Assembly: GCF_025195085.2 (NCBI RefSeq)
Contig: NZ_JANAVY020000001.1
Location: 620,001 to 684,000 of the forward strand
Source of the DNA: Vibrio intestinalis
GTDB taxonomy: Bacteria; Pseudomonadota; Gammaproteobacteria; Enterobacterales; Vibrionaceae
Direction: 5' to 3'
Length of the DNA stretch: 64,000 nucleotides
Under the pieces are notes generated by a model, which had not been told where the DNA came from, made no database searches, and was given only the letters and a program-made list of their open reading frames with translations. Positions 41,318 to 52,097 of the stretch are shown piece by piece. The position numbers and the translations under genes were made by a program. Within the stretch, counting starts at the first letter, position 1, and each line of letters starts with the position of its first letter.

Positions 41318-43951
41318 TTATTTTTTCTTCGCCGGCTTTTTGCGTTTGTCAGTGATTTCCCACTTACCATCAATGTACAACGCTGTGTAACCTGATGGCT
41401 TACCGTCTACCTCAGAGCGAACATAGTTCTCTTTCGACTTACGGCTAAAACGTACCACCATTGGCAGACCATCAGGGTCTTTTGCTGGCGCATCCGTTAA
41501 GTAATGGAACTTAGGCGAAATACGGTCTCTAAAACGAACCAACTCTTCCACTAATGGTGCACGCGTTTCGCGCGATTTAGGGAAAGTGCTTGCCGCTAAG
41601 AACAGGCCTGATGCACCATCACGAAGTACGAAGTACGCATCTGAGTTTTCACATGGAAGCTCAGGAATATGTACTGGGTCTTCTTTCGGTGGCGCAACTT
41701 CGCCGTTCTTCAGAATCTTACGCGTGTTCTTACATGTCTCACTGGTACAATCCATGTATTTGCCGAAACGGCCGTTCTTCAGCACCATGTCGCTACCACA
41801 CTTGTCACACTCGACAACTGGGCCATCGTAACCTTTCACCTTGTATTCGCCATGCTCTACCACATAGCCTTCACAGTTCGGGTTGTTACCACATACATGT
41901 AACTTGCGCTTGTCATCAATGAGATAAGCATCCATCGCCGTTTCACAGATAGGACAACGCTTCTTAGCTCGTAGTGCTGCAGTTTCTACGTCTTCCTCTA
42001 GAACATTGATAATGCCATCTTCATCGCCCAAGTTGATGGTGGTTTTACAACGCTCTTTTGGCGGCAATGCATAACCAGAACAACCTAGGAACACGCCTGT
42101 TGAAGCAGTACGGATACCCATTTCACGAGAACAAGTTGGACATTCAATATCGGTGTAAACGATATGGTTTGGCTTCATGCCGCCGTGTTCTTCATCTTGC
42201 TCTGCGTGCTCTAAAGCACCAGAGAAATCAGTAAAGAAGTTATCTAGCACGCCTTTCCAATTTGCATCACCTTCAGCAATTTGGTCTAGTTTTTCTTCCA
42301 TGCGAGAAGTGAACTCGTAGTTCATTAGCTCGTTGAAGCTGCCGTCTAGACGGTCAGTAACAATCTCACCCATCTTTTCAGCGTAAAAACGACGCTGCTC
42401 AACTTTCACATAACCGCGGTCTTGAATAGTTGAAATGATTGATGCGTAAGTTGAAGGGCGGCCAATGCCTCGCTTCTCTAATTCTTTAACCAATGCCGCT
42501 TCTGTAAAGCGAGCTGGTGGCTTAGTAAAGTGCTGCTTAGGCTCAAGGCTTTCTAGTGACACTGTGTCACCCACTTCAACCGCTGGCAAAATTTGGTCTT
42601 CGTTCTTACCTAGTGGGCGCTGTACGCGAGTCCAACCATCAAACTTAAGGATGCGACCTTTCGCCTTTAGCGTGTATTCCGCGGCTTTCACACTCACTGT
42701 GGTTGAATCGTATTTTGCAGGTGTCATTTGACAAGCAACAAACTGATTCCAGATGAGTGAGTAGAGCTTGTGCGCGTCTGCTTCCATACCATTTAGGTCG
42801 TCCGCTTTTACGCTCACATCAGAAGGACGAATCGCTTCGTGCGCTTCTTGTGCGCCTTCTTTGCTGCCGTAGCGGTTTGGACTTGCTGGCAAGTATGCCT
42901 CACCAAATTCGCTTTCGATAAATCCGCGAACCGTTTCAACCGCTTCCGAACTCAAGTTAGTCGAGTCGGTACGCATATAAGTGATGTAACCCGCTTCATA
43001 TAAACGCTGCGCTAACATCATGGTCTTCTTAACACCGTAGCCTAAGCGCGTGCTCGCCGCTTGCTGCAATGTTGAAGTAATAAATGGCGCTGAAGGTTTA
43101 CTTGAAGTTGGGCGATCTTCACGTTTGCACACTTCGTACTTTGCTTTCTCAAGTACAGATAGCGCGGCATTTGTCTCAGCTTCGTTAACTGGTTTAAATG
43201 CAACACCGTCTTTTTGTGCAACTTGCAAACGGAAGTCAGTTTTATCTTGAGTCTTAGTATTTGCGTGTACATCCCAGAACTCTTCTGGAATGAACGCTTT
43301 GATTTCGCGCTCACGCTCAACAAGTAGCTTAACCGCTACAGATTGAACACGACCAGCCGATAGGCCGCGCGCTACTTTTTTCCAAAGTAATGGCGAAACC
43401 ATAAAGCCCACTACACGGTCCATAAAGCGACGTGCTTGCTGAGCATTAACACCATCCATGCTTAGCTCACCAGGTTTCTGGAAAGCTTGCTGAATCGCGT
43501 TTTTCGTAATTTCGTTAAACACTACGCGTTTGTATCGCTCTTCATCGCCGCCGATGATCTCACGAAGGTGCCAAGCGATAGCCTCTCCCTCGCGGTCTAA
43601 ATCGGTTGCGAGATAAACGCTGTCTGCGTCTTTCGCCAGTTTCTGTAGCTCGGCAACCACTTTCTCTTTGCCCGGCAGTACCTGATAGTTAGCATCCCAG
43701 CCATTGTAAGGATCGATGCCCATCTTTTTGATAAGCGATTTACGATCTTTTTCTTTTTTGATGCGCGCTTTTTCTTCCGGGCTCATGCCTTTGGTTGAAA
43801 TTGCTGCCGCTTTTTGGCCGGTGCTCTGCCCAGCAGTCGGGAGATCACGCACGTGACCCACACTAGACTTTACGATGAAGTCTTTTCCGAGATATTTATT
43901 GATGGTCTTCGCCTTGGCTGGCGACTCCACAATAACGAGTGACTTACCCAT
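41318..43951 (-). CDS. topA: DNA topoisomerase I
   Basis: 877 residues (E. coli 865). TOPRIM domain at the N-terminus ([39 protein letters not shown] with the acidic metal-binding residues), then the catalytic core with [10 protein letters not shown] holding the active-site tyrosine. The C-terminal part has three four-cysteine zinc fingers ([24 protein letters not shown]) and a further DNA-binding tail rich in Lys and Arg. It relaxes negative supercoils behind RNA polymerase. Divergent from yciN, as in E. coli. Confidence 0.98.
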   Translation of the reverse strand: MGKSLVIVESPAKAKTINKYLGKDFIVKSSVGHVRDLPTAGQSTGQKAAAISTKGMSPEEKARIKKEKDRKSLIKKMGIDPYNGWDANYQVLPGKEKVVAELQKLAKDADSVYLATDLDREGEAIAWHLREIIGGDEERYKRVVFNEITKNAIQQAFQKPGELSMDGVNAQQARRFMDRVVGFMVSPLLWKKVARGLSAGRVQSVAVKLLVEREREIKAFIPEEFWDVHANTKTQDKTDFRLQVAQKDGVAFKPVNEAETNAALSVLEKAKYEVCKREDRPTSSKPSAPFITSTLQQAASTRLGYGVKKTMMLAQRLYEAGYITYMRTDSTNLSSEAVETVRGFIESEFGEAYLPASPNRYGSKEGAQEAHEAIRPSDVSVKADDLNGMEADAHKLYSLIWNQFVACQMTPAKYDSTTVSVKAAEYTLKAKGRILKFDGWTRVQRPLGKNEDQILPAVEVGDTVSLESLEPKQHFTKPPARFTEAALVKELEKRGIGRPSTYASIISTIQDRGYVKVEQRRFYAEKMGEIVTDRLDGSFNELMNYEFTSRMEEKLDQIAEGDANWKGVLDNFFTDFSGALEHAEQDEEHGGMKPNHIVYTDIECPTCSREMGIRTASTGVFLGCSGYALPPKERCKTTINLGDEDGIINVLEEDVETAALRAKKRCPICETAMDAYLIDDKRKLHVCGNNPNCEGYVVEHGEYKVKGYDGPVVECDKCGSDMVLKNGRFGKYMDCTSETCKNTRKILKNGEVAPPKEDPVHIPELPCENSDAYFVLRDGASGLFLAASTFPKSRETRAPLVEELVRFRDRISPKFHYLTDAPAKDPDGLPMVVRFSRKSKENYVRSEVDGKPSGYTALYIDGKWEITDKRKKPAKKK

Positions 43952-44363
43952 AACTGACTCAAGTGTCCTTTAATGACTTATGCGCTATAGCTTAATACAA
44001 ATAGCGCACAACATACTTCAAATATTGCTTCTTTTTTACTATCGAGCGAGATGGCGAGAAGATCAATATCTTTTTTTAATTTAACTTTTGACTGCTCGAC
44101 AAATCGACGATTACCTCGATAAGAGCGAATCTCTGCAGTGACAATGATAGAAAGGACGAGGCCGAGAATTCATTGTGTATCAAGAAGTGCCACATACTAA
44201 ACGCGACGATTACAATTCTGCCAACGCAGAAGACAGATTTATGTTACCCGTCACAAAACATTTTCTTTCCGGCTCAAAAGAAAAATCACCCAAGTTATTG
44301 GAAATTTAACCAATGAAGGCATACAATCGCCAGCAATTATCGCCCTATCAACAGGTATAAGTC
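43952..44363. other. Divergent region topA / yciN
   Basis: 412 bases. The only structure I see is TTCTGC (44216-44221) / GCAGAA (44226-44231) around CAAC. Promoters for both genes must lie here, but I cannot place them with confidence. Confidence 0.4.
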
Positions 44364-44612
44364 ATGAGCGAAAAAAAAGCTATTTCTCAGTTTGATCTGC
44401 TATTAATTGCCAACCAAATCATCCAAGAGCACGACGATTTTATCGAAGGCATGCGCGCTGACAGCGTAGAAGAAAAAGAAGGCGTGTTGGTTTTTAAAGG
44501 CAACTACTTCCTAGATGACAACGGTCTACCAACGATGAACACGACCGCTGTGTTCAATATGTTTAAATACCTTGCGCACCATCTATCAAAAGAGTTTACT
44601 TTAGAAAAGTAA
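44364..44612 (+). CDS. yciN: DUF2498 family protein YciN
   Basis: 82 residues, beginning MSEKKAISQFDLLLIANQII. The stretch GVLVFKGNYFLDDNGLP is conserved in YciN. It is small, acidic and soluble; its function is not known to me. E. coli yciN is also the divergent neighbour of topA, which supports the name. It ends before the terminator shared with aroA. Confidence 0.85.
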   Translation: MSEKKAISQFDLLLIANQIIQEHDDFIEGMRADSVEEKEGVLVFKGNYFLDDNGLPTMNTTAVFNMFKYLAHHLSKEFTLEK

Positions 44613-44629
44613 CCCTTATCCCAAACAAC

Positions 44630-44660
44630 AAAAAGCCAGGGCAATTGCTCTGGCTTTTAT
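44630..44660. terminator. Bidirectional terminator between yciN and aroA
   Basis: AGCCAGGGC (44634-44642), AATT, GCTCTGGCT (44647-44655), with flanking A- and T-runs. It is the same hairpin as at 5538 and 6274 except for one base. Confidence 0.85.
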
Positions 44661-44680
44661 CTTGATTCCGATTTCTCACT

Positions 44681-45961
44681 CTAGCAACTTAGCGCTGCCA
44701 ATTTATCAAAGTAATCTGGGAATGTTTTCGACGTACATTTAGGGTCGTTGATCGTTACTGGTGTATCGCTCAGAGCAACCAATGAGAAGCACATCGCCAT
44801 GCGGTGATCATCATAGGTATCAATCGCAGCATGCGTTAATTGGCTTGGTGGAGTAACGATGATGTAATCTTCACCCTCTTCTACCTCAGCGCCCACTTTG
44901 CGTAGCTCAGTCGCCATTGCTGACAATCGGTCTGTTTCTTTTACGCGCCAGTTGTACACATTGCGAATGGCTGTCGTACCTTTGGCAAACAGTGCCGTGG
45001 TTGCAATGGTCATCGCTGCATCAGGAATGTGGTTAAAGTCCATATCCACCGCGTTTAGCTCACCCGCGCGTGAAATAACGTAGTCATCGCCCCACTCAAT
45101 TTGCGCGCCCATTTTCTCTAACGCATCAGCAAATTGAATATCACCTTGGATGCTGTTTTTACCAATGCCTGTTACCTTAATCGCGCCGCCTTTAATCGCA
45201 GCCGCAGCCAAAAAGTAAGAGGCAGAAGAGGCATCACCTTCAACAAGGAAATCACCCGGAGCAATATATTGCTGACCTGCTTTAATGACAAATTGCTGGT
45301 AATCGCGATTGTCTACTTCAACGCCGAATTGAGCCATGATGTGCAGAGTAATATCGATGTAAGGCTTAGAGACCAATTCACCAACAATGTTGATCGTCAC
45401 ATCGTCTTTCGCCAGCGGTGCAGACATCAAAAATGCGGTTAGGAACTGGCTGGAAATCGAGCCATCAATATCCACTGTGCCACCAGCAAGACCTGTACCT
45501 TGAATCTTAAGCGGTGGGTAGTTTTCGTTCTCTAGATATTCAACTTGTGCACCCGCCTGTTTAAGCGCATCCACAAGATGGCCAATTGGGCGCTCTTTCA
45601 TGCGTGGCTCACCCGTTAGCACGTATTCGCCTTTGCCCAAACACAAGGCTGCCGCTAGCGGGCGCATTGCCGTACCAGCATTCCCCAAGAAAAGCTCTAA
45701 AGAATCAGTGCTATCAAATGCGCCGCCTAAGCCTTCCACTTCACATTCGGTTTTATCGGCAGAAAGCTGATAGCTAACCCCTAGTTGGGTAAGCGCGTTA
45801 AGCATGTGACGAATGTCGTCACTGTCTAGCAGGTTAGTAAGACGTGTTGTGCCTTTTGCCAGCGCGGCTAGAAGCAAAGCACGGTTTGAGACACTTTTTG
45901 AACCCGGTAAGTTAACCTCACCATCGACTTTATTAATTGGTTGTAACGTAAGGCTTTCCAT
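44681..45961 (-). CDS. aroA: 3-phosphoshikimate 1-carboxyvinyltransferase (EPSP synthase)
   Basis: 426 residues (E. coli 427). Diagnostic motifs: [20 protein letters not shown] for shikimate-3-phosphate and PEP binding, [20 protein letters not shown], and the C-terminal [20 protein letters not shown] with [17 protein letters not shown]. The glycine after LGNA is kept, so the enzyme is the class I, glyphosate-sensitive type. It makes EPSP in aromatic amino acid synthesis. Confidence 0.97.
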   Translation of the reverse strand: MESLTLQPINKVDGEVNLPGSKSVSNRALLLAALAKGTTRLTNLLDSDDIRHMLNALTQLGVSYQLSADKTECEVEGLGGAFDSTDSLELFLGNAGTAMRPLAAALCLGKGEYVLTGEPRMKERPIGHLVDALKQAGAQVEYLENENYPPLKIQGTGLAGGTVDIDGSISSQFLTAFLMSAPLAKDDVTINIVGELVSKPYIDITLHIMAQFGVEVDNRDYQQFVIKAGQQYIAPGDFLVEGDASSASYFLAAAAIKGGAIKVTGIGKNSIQGDIQFADALEKMGAQIEWGDDYVISRAGELNAVDMDFNHIPDAAMTIATTALFAKGTTAIRNVYNWRVKETDRLSAMATELRKVGAEVEEGEDYIIVTPPSQLTHAAIDTYDDHRMAMCFSLVALSDTPVTINDPKCTSKTFPDYFDKLAALSC

Positions 45962-46120
45962 TAAAAACTACTATTCCTTGCTCGCTCACTTCCATAAGAG
46001 CGATGAAAAATTCTTCGTAGTTTCAGACTATCGAAAAACCTTACTTAAAACCAGAGCTAAAAAGGCTTTCGCCGCGACTATTTTTTTAGCGGGTAATTTG
46101 CCTTCTATATATAGAGGGAA

Positions 46121-46579
46121 TCAATACTCTTTATCGACTCGAACACCATCGTTAAAGTAAAGAATACGCACCCTGTCTCCTCGCGCAAACAGCATCGCGC
46201 TATCGACATCTTGTATTACGTTAATCAGCCGCTTATCTTCAGTTTCAATTAATAGTTCGACCAATTTATATTCGACTCGATACACTTGGTTAGCGCGATT
46301 GCGTGCAATACTCGCACCTGCTACCGCACCGACCGCCGTAGCAACTTCTTTACCTGAACCGCCGCCAAATTGGTTACCAATTAGGCCGCCGACCACAGCG
46401 CCTAAAAACGTCTCCCAGCCGTTACTCTCAGCTTTGACAATGTCTTGCTGAGTAAGGTAGCGAACCGAATCAACTTTACCAAACACAACTTCATTAACAG
46501 GTCTTGCTACATTTCTCTCGTACGCCGCATTGGCAAACAAGGGAAAAATCAATAATATCCATAGCCAGTTTTTAAACAT
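46121..46579 (-). CDS. Glycine-zipper exported protein
   Basis: 152 residues. A signal peptide (MFKNWLWILLIFPLFANAAY, probable cut after ANA) has no lipobox cysteine. A glycine-zipper 2TM segment lies at about residues 57-95: FLGAVVGGLIGNQFGGGSGK, then AVGAVAGASIARNRA. A C-terminal domain of about 50 residues follows. This looks like the SlyB/17-kDa antigen family, although unlike those proteins it is not lipidated. Probably in or near the outer membrane. It is divergent from aat with 15 bases between the starts, so the promoters must overlap the genes. Confidence 0.75.
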   Translation of the reverse strand: MFKNWLWILLIFPLFANAAYERNVARPVNEVVFGKVDSVRYLTQQDIVKAESNGWETFLGAVVGGLIGNQFGGGSGKEVATAVGAVAGASIARNRANQVYRVEYKLVELLIETEDKRLINVIQDVDSAMLFARGDRVRILYFNDGVRVDKEY

Positions 46580-46594
46580 AATTAGTTCCTCATC

Positions 46595-47317
46595 ATGGCG
46601 ATTTATCTGACCGAACTCGAAAGCGATAGCTTTGCTTTTCCATCCCCTTATGGGGCATTAGAAGATCCGAACGGTTTGCTTGCCTTTGGTGGCGATCTTA
46701 ACCCAAAGCGGATTTTAAATGGCTACCAAAATGGGATTTTTCCTTGGTATGGCCCCGGTGAACCTATTTTATGGTGGAGCCCTTCTCCGCGCGCGGTATT
46801 TAATCCTAAGACATTCACACCGGCAAAAAGTCTTAAAAAGTTTCAAAGAAAACACCAATATTCGGTCAGTATTAATCGCGCTACCGAGCAAGTGATTGAT
46901 TATTGCGCATCTTTACGCCCTGCTGAAGAAACATGGCTCAACGAAGATATGCGTAACGCGTATAAAGCTCTCGCTAAACTCGGCAAATGTCACTCAGTAG
47001 AAGTATGGCAAGAAAACCAGCTTGTTGGTGGCTTATATGGAATTTCAGTGGGCAGACTGTTTTGCGGTGAATCCATGTTTAGTACCGCTACCAATGCATC
47101 TAAGATAGCGCTTTGGTACTTCTGTGCTCATTTTAGCCGTCACGGTGGTGAGCTAATAGACTGCCAAGTGCTCAATCCACACACCGAGTCGTTAGGAGCA
47201 ACAGAGCTTGAACGCGATGACTTCATGCAAAGCCTGCTATCCTTAAGAGAAAAATCACTAGAGGAGCACTGCTTTGTCCCACAATGGCTTGATCATCCAG
47301 AGCATCACCTGAAATGA
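46595..47317 (+). CDS. aat: Leucyl/phenylalanyl-tRNA-protein transferase Aat
   Basis: 240 residues (E. coli 234). Characteristic stretches: LLAFGGDLNPKRILNGYQNG, IFPWYGPGEPILWWSPSPRA, then SVEVWQENQLVGGLYGISVG, and GGELIDCQVLNPHTESLGAT. It puts Leu or Phe on proteins with N-terminal Lys or Arg, marking them for ClpS-ClpAP. Its stop overlaps the bpt start by 4 bases. Confidence 0.97.
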   Translation: MAIYLTELESDSFAFPSPYGALEDPNGLLAFGGDLNPKRILNGYQNGIFPWYGPGEPILWWSPSPRAVFNPKTFTPAKSLKKFQRKHQYSVSINRATEQVIDYCASLRPAEETWLNEDMRNAYKALAKLGKCHSVEVWQENQLVGGLYGISVGRLFCGESMFSTATNASKIALWYFCAHFSRHGGELIDCQVLNPHTESLGATELERDDFMQSLLSLREKSLEEHCFVPQWLDHPEHHLK

Positions 47318-48012
47318 GTTCTGACTTACAGCAGATTAGAATTGGCCTCTCGACCAGCCACCCATGCAGCTATCTTGCCGATAGAGAGGAGCGTGTGGCG
47401 GTAGCCTTAGACCCATCGCTACACTGCACATCGAGTTACGAAGTGCTACTCGCTAATGGATTTAGACGCAGCGGCGACACCATTTACAAGCCACATTGTG
47501 AGCGTTGCCAATCTTGCCAAGCTATCCGTATTTCGGTACCCAACTTTACGCCATCTCGCAGCCAAAAACGCATTCTTAGCAAATGTAAAAGCTATCATTG
47601 GCAGCTCAAAGAAAGCATGGACCAAGAGTGGCAAGACCTTTACTCACGCTACATCGAAAAGCGTCACCGTAATGGTTCCATGTATCCGCCGAACCATGAT
47701 AGCTTCAATCAATTCTCGGCATGTTCATGGCTCAATACTCAGTATTTGCATTTTTATGATCAAGATAAGCTGATAGGCATTGCCGTTACCGATGTTCTGT
47801 CGAACAGTGCGAGTGCGTTTTACACCTTTTTTGATCCCGATTACGAAATTTCTCTCGGGACATTTGGCGTCCTTTTACAGCTAGAATACTGCCGCAAGCT
47901 CGGAAAACAGTGGTTATATCTTGGGTATCAAATCGACGAATGTTCAGCAATGAATTACAAAGTCCGTTTTCAGCACCATCAAAGGCTAGTAAATCAGACT
48001 TGGCAAGGGTAG
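47314..48012 (+). CDS. bpt: Leucyl-tRNA-protein transferase Bpt (ATE family)
   Basis: 232 residues. The N-terminal ATE domain has a cysteine cluster (HPCSYLADRE, HCERCQSCQAIRISV); the C-terminal GNAT-like half contains KRHRNGSMYP and LYLGYQIDECSAMNYK. This bacterial form transfers leucine to N-terminal Asp or Glu, widening the N-degron set. It is coupled to aat by a 4-base overlap (ATGA) and infA follows after 81 bases. Confidence 0.93.
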   Translation: MSSDLQQIRIGLSTSHPCSYLADREERVAVALDPSLHCTSSYEVLLANGFRRSGDTIYKPHCERCQSCQAIRISVPNFTPSRSQKRILSKCKSYHWQLKESMDQEWQDLYSRYIEKRHRNGSMYPPNHDSFNQFSACSWLNTQYLHFYDQDKLIGIAVTDVLSNSASAFYTFFDPDYEISLGTFGVLLQLEYCRKLGKQWLYLGYQIDECSAMNYKVRFQHHQRLVNQTWQG

Positions 48013-48093
48013 AATACGCCCCAACTTTACTTAATTCATTTTTATCGGCGCAAGAAGCCGGTCGAAAGTATCCATTTTAATAAAGAGGATTAA

Positions 48094-48312
<219 letters not shown>

Positions 48313-48351
48313 TCTCAAGCTTGCTTAACGCAAACAAGATTAGCCGAATAC

Positions 48352-48386
48352 AACAAAAACCGGAGCCAATGGCTCCGGTTTTTGTT
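48352..48386. terminator. Bidirectional terminator between infA and tdk
   Basis: Long perfect stem with AACAAAAACCGGAGCC on the left and its complement on the right around AAT; strong terminator on both strands. Confidence 0.93.
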
Positions 48387-48404
48387 GTGCGTAAGAAAGC
48401 GTGT

Positions 48405-48983
48405 TTACTTGCCTAACGCCTCTTTATAGTGCTGACGACAAACCGATACATAGCGGTCATTACCACCAATCGCAACTTGATCACCTTCCGCAATCGCCAC
48501 GCCATTTTCGTCAGTACGAATCACCATGTTGGCTTTACGGCCACAGTGACAGATAGTCTTTAACTCAATCAACTTATCAGCCCAAGACAGAAGATATTTA
48601 CTGCCTTCAAACAACTCGCCCAAAAAGTCTGTTCTTAAACCGTAACACAATACTGGAATATGAAGCTTATCCACCACTTCTGTTAATTGGTAAACCTGCT
48701 CTTTACTCAAGAACTGACACTCATCAACCAAAATACAGTGACGCTTTTCTTCCGCATTAAGTGCCGCAATATCATCAAACAAGTTGGATTCCGCATTAAA
48801 TAGCTGCGCGTCAGATTGCAAACCAATACGTGAACTTACTTTGCCAATACCGTAGCGATCATCAAGAGCCGCAGTAAAAATCACTGGGTTCATGCCACGT
48901 TCTTGATAGTTGAAAGACGATTGAAGAAGAGTTGTGGACTTACCCGCATTCATTGCAGAGTAATAAAAGTACATTTGTGCCAC
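48405..48983 (-). CDS. tdk: Thymidine kinase
   Basis: 192 residues. P-loop [19 protein letters not shown]; Walker B and lasso region [18 protein letters not shown]; zinc-binding cysteines at ICHCGRKA and VCRQHY. It phosphorylates thymidine for the salvage pathway. Confidence 0.97.
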   Translation of the reverse strand: MAQMYFYYSAMNAGKSTTLLQSSFNYQERGMNPVIFTAALDDRYGIGKVSSRIGLQSDAQLFNAESNLFDDIAALNAEEKRHCILVDECQFLSKEQVYQLTEVVDKLHIPVLCYGLRTDFLGELFEGSKYLLSWADKLIELKTICHCGRKANMVIRTDENGVAIAEGDQVAIGGNDRYVSVCRQHYKEALGK

Positions 48984-49035
48984 TGGTTGTTTCCCGCTCT
49001 AAAAGTTATAAATCTAATAATTATAAATCTAACAA

Positions 49036-49060
49036 AAAGGGCTGAATGCTCAGCCCTTTA
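49036..49060 (-). terminator. Terminator of cysS
   Basis: GGGCTGA (49039-49045), loop ATGC, TCAGCCC (49050-49056), with an A-run on the left. It lies between tdk and cysS. Confidence 0.8.
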
Positions 49061-49079
49061 AAAGTAATGCTTAACGCGA

Positions 49080-50462
49080 TTATTTACGACGCCAAGTCGT
49101 CCCTTCCGCGCCATCTTCCAGCACGATACCCATTTCAGTCAGCTTATCGCGCGCCATATCTGCGTTTGCCCAATCTTTCGCTGCGCGAGAATCGTTACGC
49201 AGTTTGATTAGTGCTTCGATTTCAGCCACTTCATCATCACTGCCAGCATCGCCTTTAAGGAAAGCTTCTGGATCTTGGTGAAGAATACCAATCACGTCTG
49301 CGAGTTCACGCATTAGTGCTCCCAGTGCGCTTGCTTGTTCAATGTTTTCAGTTTTCAGGCGGTTAATTTCACGTGCCATATCAAACAGCACTGAGTAAGC
49401 CTCTGGAGTATTGAAGTCATCATTCATCGCTTCAGCAAAGCGAGAAACATACTCTTCACCACCTGCTGCTTCAACTGAAAGATCAAGGCCGCGTAGAGAG
49501 GTGTATAGACGCTCTAGCGAAGCACGCGCTTGGTTTAAGTTCTCTTCGCTGTAGTTTAATTGGCTGCGGTAGTGACCAGACATCAAGAAGTAGCGAACGG
49601 TCTCTGCATCGTAGTGAGATAGCACGTCACGAATGGTGAAGAAGTTACCAAGAGACTTAGACATCTTCTCTTTATCAACCATTACCATGCCACTGTGCAT
49701 CCACGTGTTCACGTAGTTAGTACCGTGTGCACAGCAAGATTGCGCGATTTCGTTTTCATGGTGTGGGAACGTCAGATCCGAACCACCGCCGTGAATATCG
49801 AAATGGTTACCTAGAATAGAAGAGTTCATCGCTGAACACTCAATGTGCCAACCTGGACGACCCGGGCCCCATGGCGATTCCCACGTTGGTTCGCCTGGTT
49901 TAGACATCTTCCATAGTACAAAGTCTAGTGAGCTACGTTTCGCCGTTTCAATCTCAACGCGCGCGCCCGCTTGCAGCTGTTCTAGGTCTTGACGAGACAG
50001 TTTGCCGTATTCGTCGTATTTCGCGATTTCAAACATCACATCGCCGTTATCAGCAACGTAAGCAAAACCACGTTCAATCAGCTTTTCAACTAACGCAATG
50101 ATCTCAGCAATGTATTCAGTTGCACGCGGCTCAACGTTCGGGCGCTTCATATTTAGCGCATCAAAGTCAGCGTGCATTTCACCGATTAGGCGTTCAGTCA
50201 ATGAATCGCAGCTTTCACCGTTTTCGTTTGCACGTTTGATGATTTTGTCATCGATGTCAGTGATGTTACGGACGAAAGTTAGATCGTAACCTAGGTAACG
50301 TAGGTAACGAGAAACAACATCAAAAGAAACGAAGGTGCGGCCGTGGCCGATGTGACAGAGATCGTAGATGGTTACCCCACAGACATACATGCCAACTTTG
50401 CCAGCATTGATTGGTTTGAATTCCTCTTTCTGTCTTGTGAGTGTGTTATATATCTTTAACAT
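49080..50462 (-). CDS. cysS: Cysteinyl-tRNA synthetase
   Basis: 460 residues. Class I signature HIGH in [20 protein letters not shown], with the zinc-binding first cysteine; other zinc ligands in [10 protein letters not shown] and [25 protein letters not shown] motif in [17 protein letters not shown]. It charges tRNA-Cys. Divergent from ppiB, as in E. coli. Confidence 0.98.
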   Translation of the reverse strand: MLKIYNTLTRQKEEFKPINAGKVGMYVCGVTIYDLCHIGHGRTFVSFDVVSRYLRYLGYDLTFVRNITDIDDKIIKRANENGESCDSLTERLIGEMHADFDALNMKRPNVEPRATEYIAEIIALVEKLIERGFAYVADNGDVMFEIAKYDEYGKLSRQDLEQLQAGARVEIETAKRSSLDFVLWKMSKPGEPTWESPWGPGRPGWHIECSAMNSSILGNHFDIHGGGSDLTFPHHENEIAQSCCAHGTNYVNTWMHSGMVMVDKEKMSKSLGNFFTIRDVLSHYDAETVRYFLMSGHYRSQLNYSEENLNQARASLERLYTSLRGLDLSVEAAGGEEYVSRFAEAMNDDFNTPEAYSVLFDMAREINRLKTENIEQASALGALMRELADVIGILHQDPEAFLKGDAGSDDEVAEIEALIKLRNDSRAAKDWANADMARDKLTEMGIVLEDGAEGTTWRRK

Positions 50463-50698
50463 GATCTCTATCTTTAAGTGGGTGAAATAAAATGAATGAT
50501 CGAGTATATCAATTTGACATCGGTTAAGTAATCCCTGAAATGTTCAAAAAGGCTCCATAAGCGCTGATATTCAAATCTAATCTACTGCTTTTCACGTATT
50601 AATGCGGCAAAAGTTAAGATAGAATCAACTTTAATTGTTGAGCTAATTGCTCAGCAAACTCTTAGACTCATATAAAAACCAATGTAAAGGACATAATC

Positions 50699-51193
50699 AT
50701 GATCACCCTTCACACTAATTTTGGTGACATCAAAGTTCAGCTTAACGAAGAGAAAGCGCCTGAAACTTGTGCAAACTTCCTACAGTACTGCCGTGACGGT
50801 TTCTACGACAACACTCTTTTCCACCGTGTAATCGATGGTTTCATGATCCAAGGTGGTGGTATGGAGTCTGGTCTACGTGAAAAAGCATCACGCGCGCCAA
50901 TCAAAAACGAAGCAAACAACGGCCTAAGCAACAAAGTAGGTACGCTTGCAATGGCTCGTACTATGGAACCGCATTCTGCTAGCTCTCAGTTCTTCATCAA
51001 CGTAAACAACAACACTTTCCTAGATTTCCGTAGCGAAAGCTTAGACGGTTGGGGTTACTGTGTATTTGCTGAAGTCGTTGAAGGCATGGACGTAGTAAAC
51101 CAAATCAAAGGTGTTAGCACAGGTTCTTACGGCATGCACCAAGACGTACCACTAGAAGACGTGGTAATCACTGGTGCAACAATCGAAGAATAA
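50699..51193 (+). CDS. ppiB: Peptidyl-prolyl cis-trans isomerase B (cyclophilin)
   Basis: 164 residues, no signal peptide. Cyclophilin motifs [13 protein letters not shown] with the catalytic arginine, [20 protein letters not shown], and [21 protein letters not shown] cytoplasmic prolyl isomerase. lpxH follows after 101 bases and a terminator. Confidence 0.97.
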   Translation: MITLHTNFGDIKVQLNEEKAPETCANFLQYCRDGFYDNTLFHRVIDGFMIQGGGMESGLREKASRAPIKNEANNGLSNKVGTLAMARTMEPHSASSQFFINVNNNTFLDFRSESLDGWGYCVFAEVVEGMDVVNQIKGVSTGSYGMHQDVPLEDVVITGATIEE

Positions 51194-51208
51194 TTCGAAC
51201 CAGTCTAG

Positions 51209-51236
51209 ATAAGGGTGCTTCGGCACCCTTTCATTT
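51209..51236 (+). terminator. Terminator of ppiB
   Basis: AAGGGTGC (51211-51218), loop TTCG, GCACCCTT (51223-51230), then TCATTT. Confidence 0.8.
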
Positions 51237-51294
51237 ATCTAAGGGCTCTTTTAGCTTACACTTCTAACTAACGCTGGTTTATTACAGGTTCTGC

Positions 51295-52032
51295 ATGACC
51301 ACTCTTTTCATTGCTGATTTACACCTCTCTCCAAATACTTCTGAAATTAACCGTTGCTTCATCAATTTTATGCGCGAAGAAGCGATTAACGCAGATGCTT
51401 TGTACGTCTTGGGTGATCTATTCGATTTTTGGGTTGGTGATGATGATAAAAGTGACTTTGCGAATATGATTCGTGCTGAATTCAAACATCTAACCGATAG
51501 CGGCGTACCTTGTTATTTCACTAAAGGTAATCGTGACTTTTTAGTCGGCAAGCGTTTTGCTAAACAGACCGGTATTAAACTACTCGATGATGAGACCGTC
51601 ATTGACTTATATGGCCGAAAAGCAGTGCTTTTGCACGGTGACACACTTTGCACTCTAGATACTAAATACCTAGAGTTTCGCGCTAAGGTCAATCAACCTT
51701 GGTTACAGTGGCTTTTCAACCGCATTCCAATGTTTATCAAGCGAAAAATCGTGCGTAAGATTCAGATGGGCGCGCGCAGTGACAAAAAGAATAAGAGCCT
51801 TGATATTATGGATGTCACTCCAAGTGAAGTGACCAAGGTAATGCAACAGCATCAGGTCGATCTGATGATTCATGGTCATACTCATAGGCCAAATGTGCAT
51901 CATTTTGATTCAAACGGCCAAAACATGACGCGAATTGTACTTGGTGATTGGTACGAACACGGTTCAATTTTATCCTGTAACACGGAAAAACAAGAGCTTG
52001 AGACCCGTTCTTTTGATACCGAACAATGTTAG
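51295..52032 (+). CDS. lpxH: UDP-2,3-diacylglucosamine diphosphatase LpxH
   Basis: 245 residues (E. coli 240). Calcineurin-like metallophosphoesterase motifs in order: FIADLHLSPN, VLGDLFDFWVGDD, KGNRDFLVG, LLHGDTLCT, MIHGHTHRPNVHHF. It cleaves UDP-diacylglucosamine to lipid X in lipid A synthesis. Conserved neighbour of ppiB and cysS. Confidence 0.96.
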   Translation: MTTLFIADLHLSPNTSEINRCFINFMREEAINADALYVLGDLFDFWVGDDDKSDFANMIRAEFKHLTDSGVPCYFTKGNRDFLVGKRFAKQTGIKLLDDETVIDLYGRKAVLLHGDTLCTLDTKYLEFRAKVNQPWLQWLFNRIPMFIKRKIVRKIQMGARSDKKNKSLDIMDVTPSEVTKVMQQHQVDLMIHGHTHRPNVHHFDSNGQNMTRIVLGDWYEHGSILSCNTEKQELETRSFDTEQC

Positions 52033-52097
52033 TTTGAACTAGTTCAAAGTAATAATTGTTATATCGCTTATCATTCGCTTAGATAAAACCTAGGTTG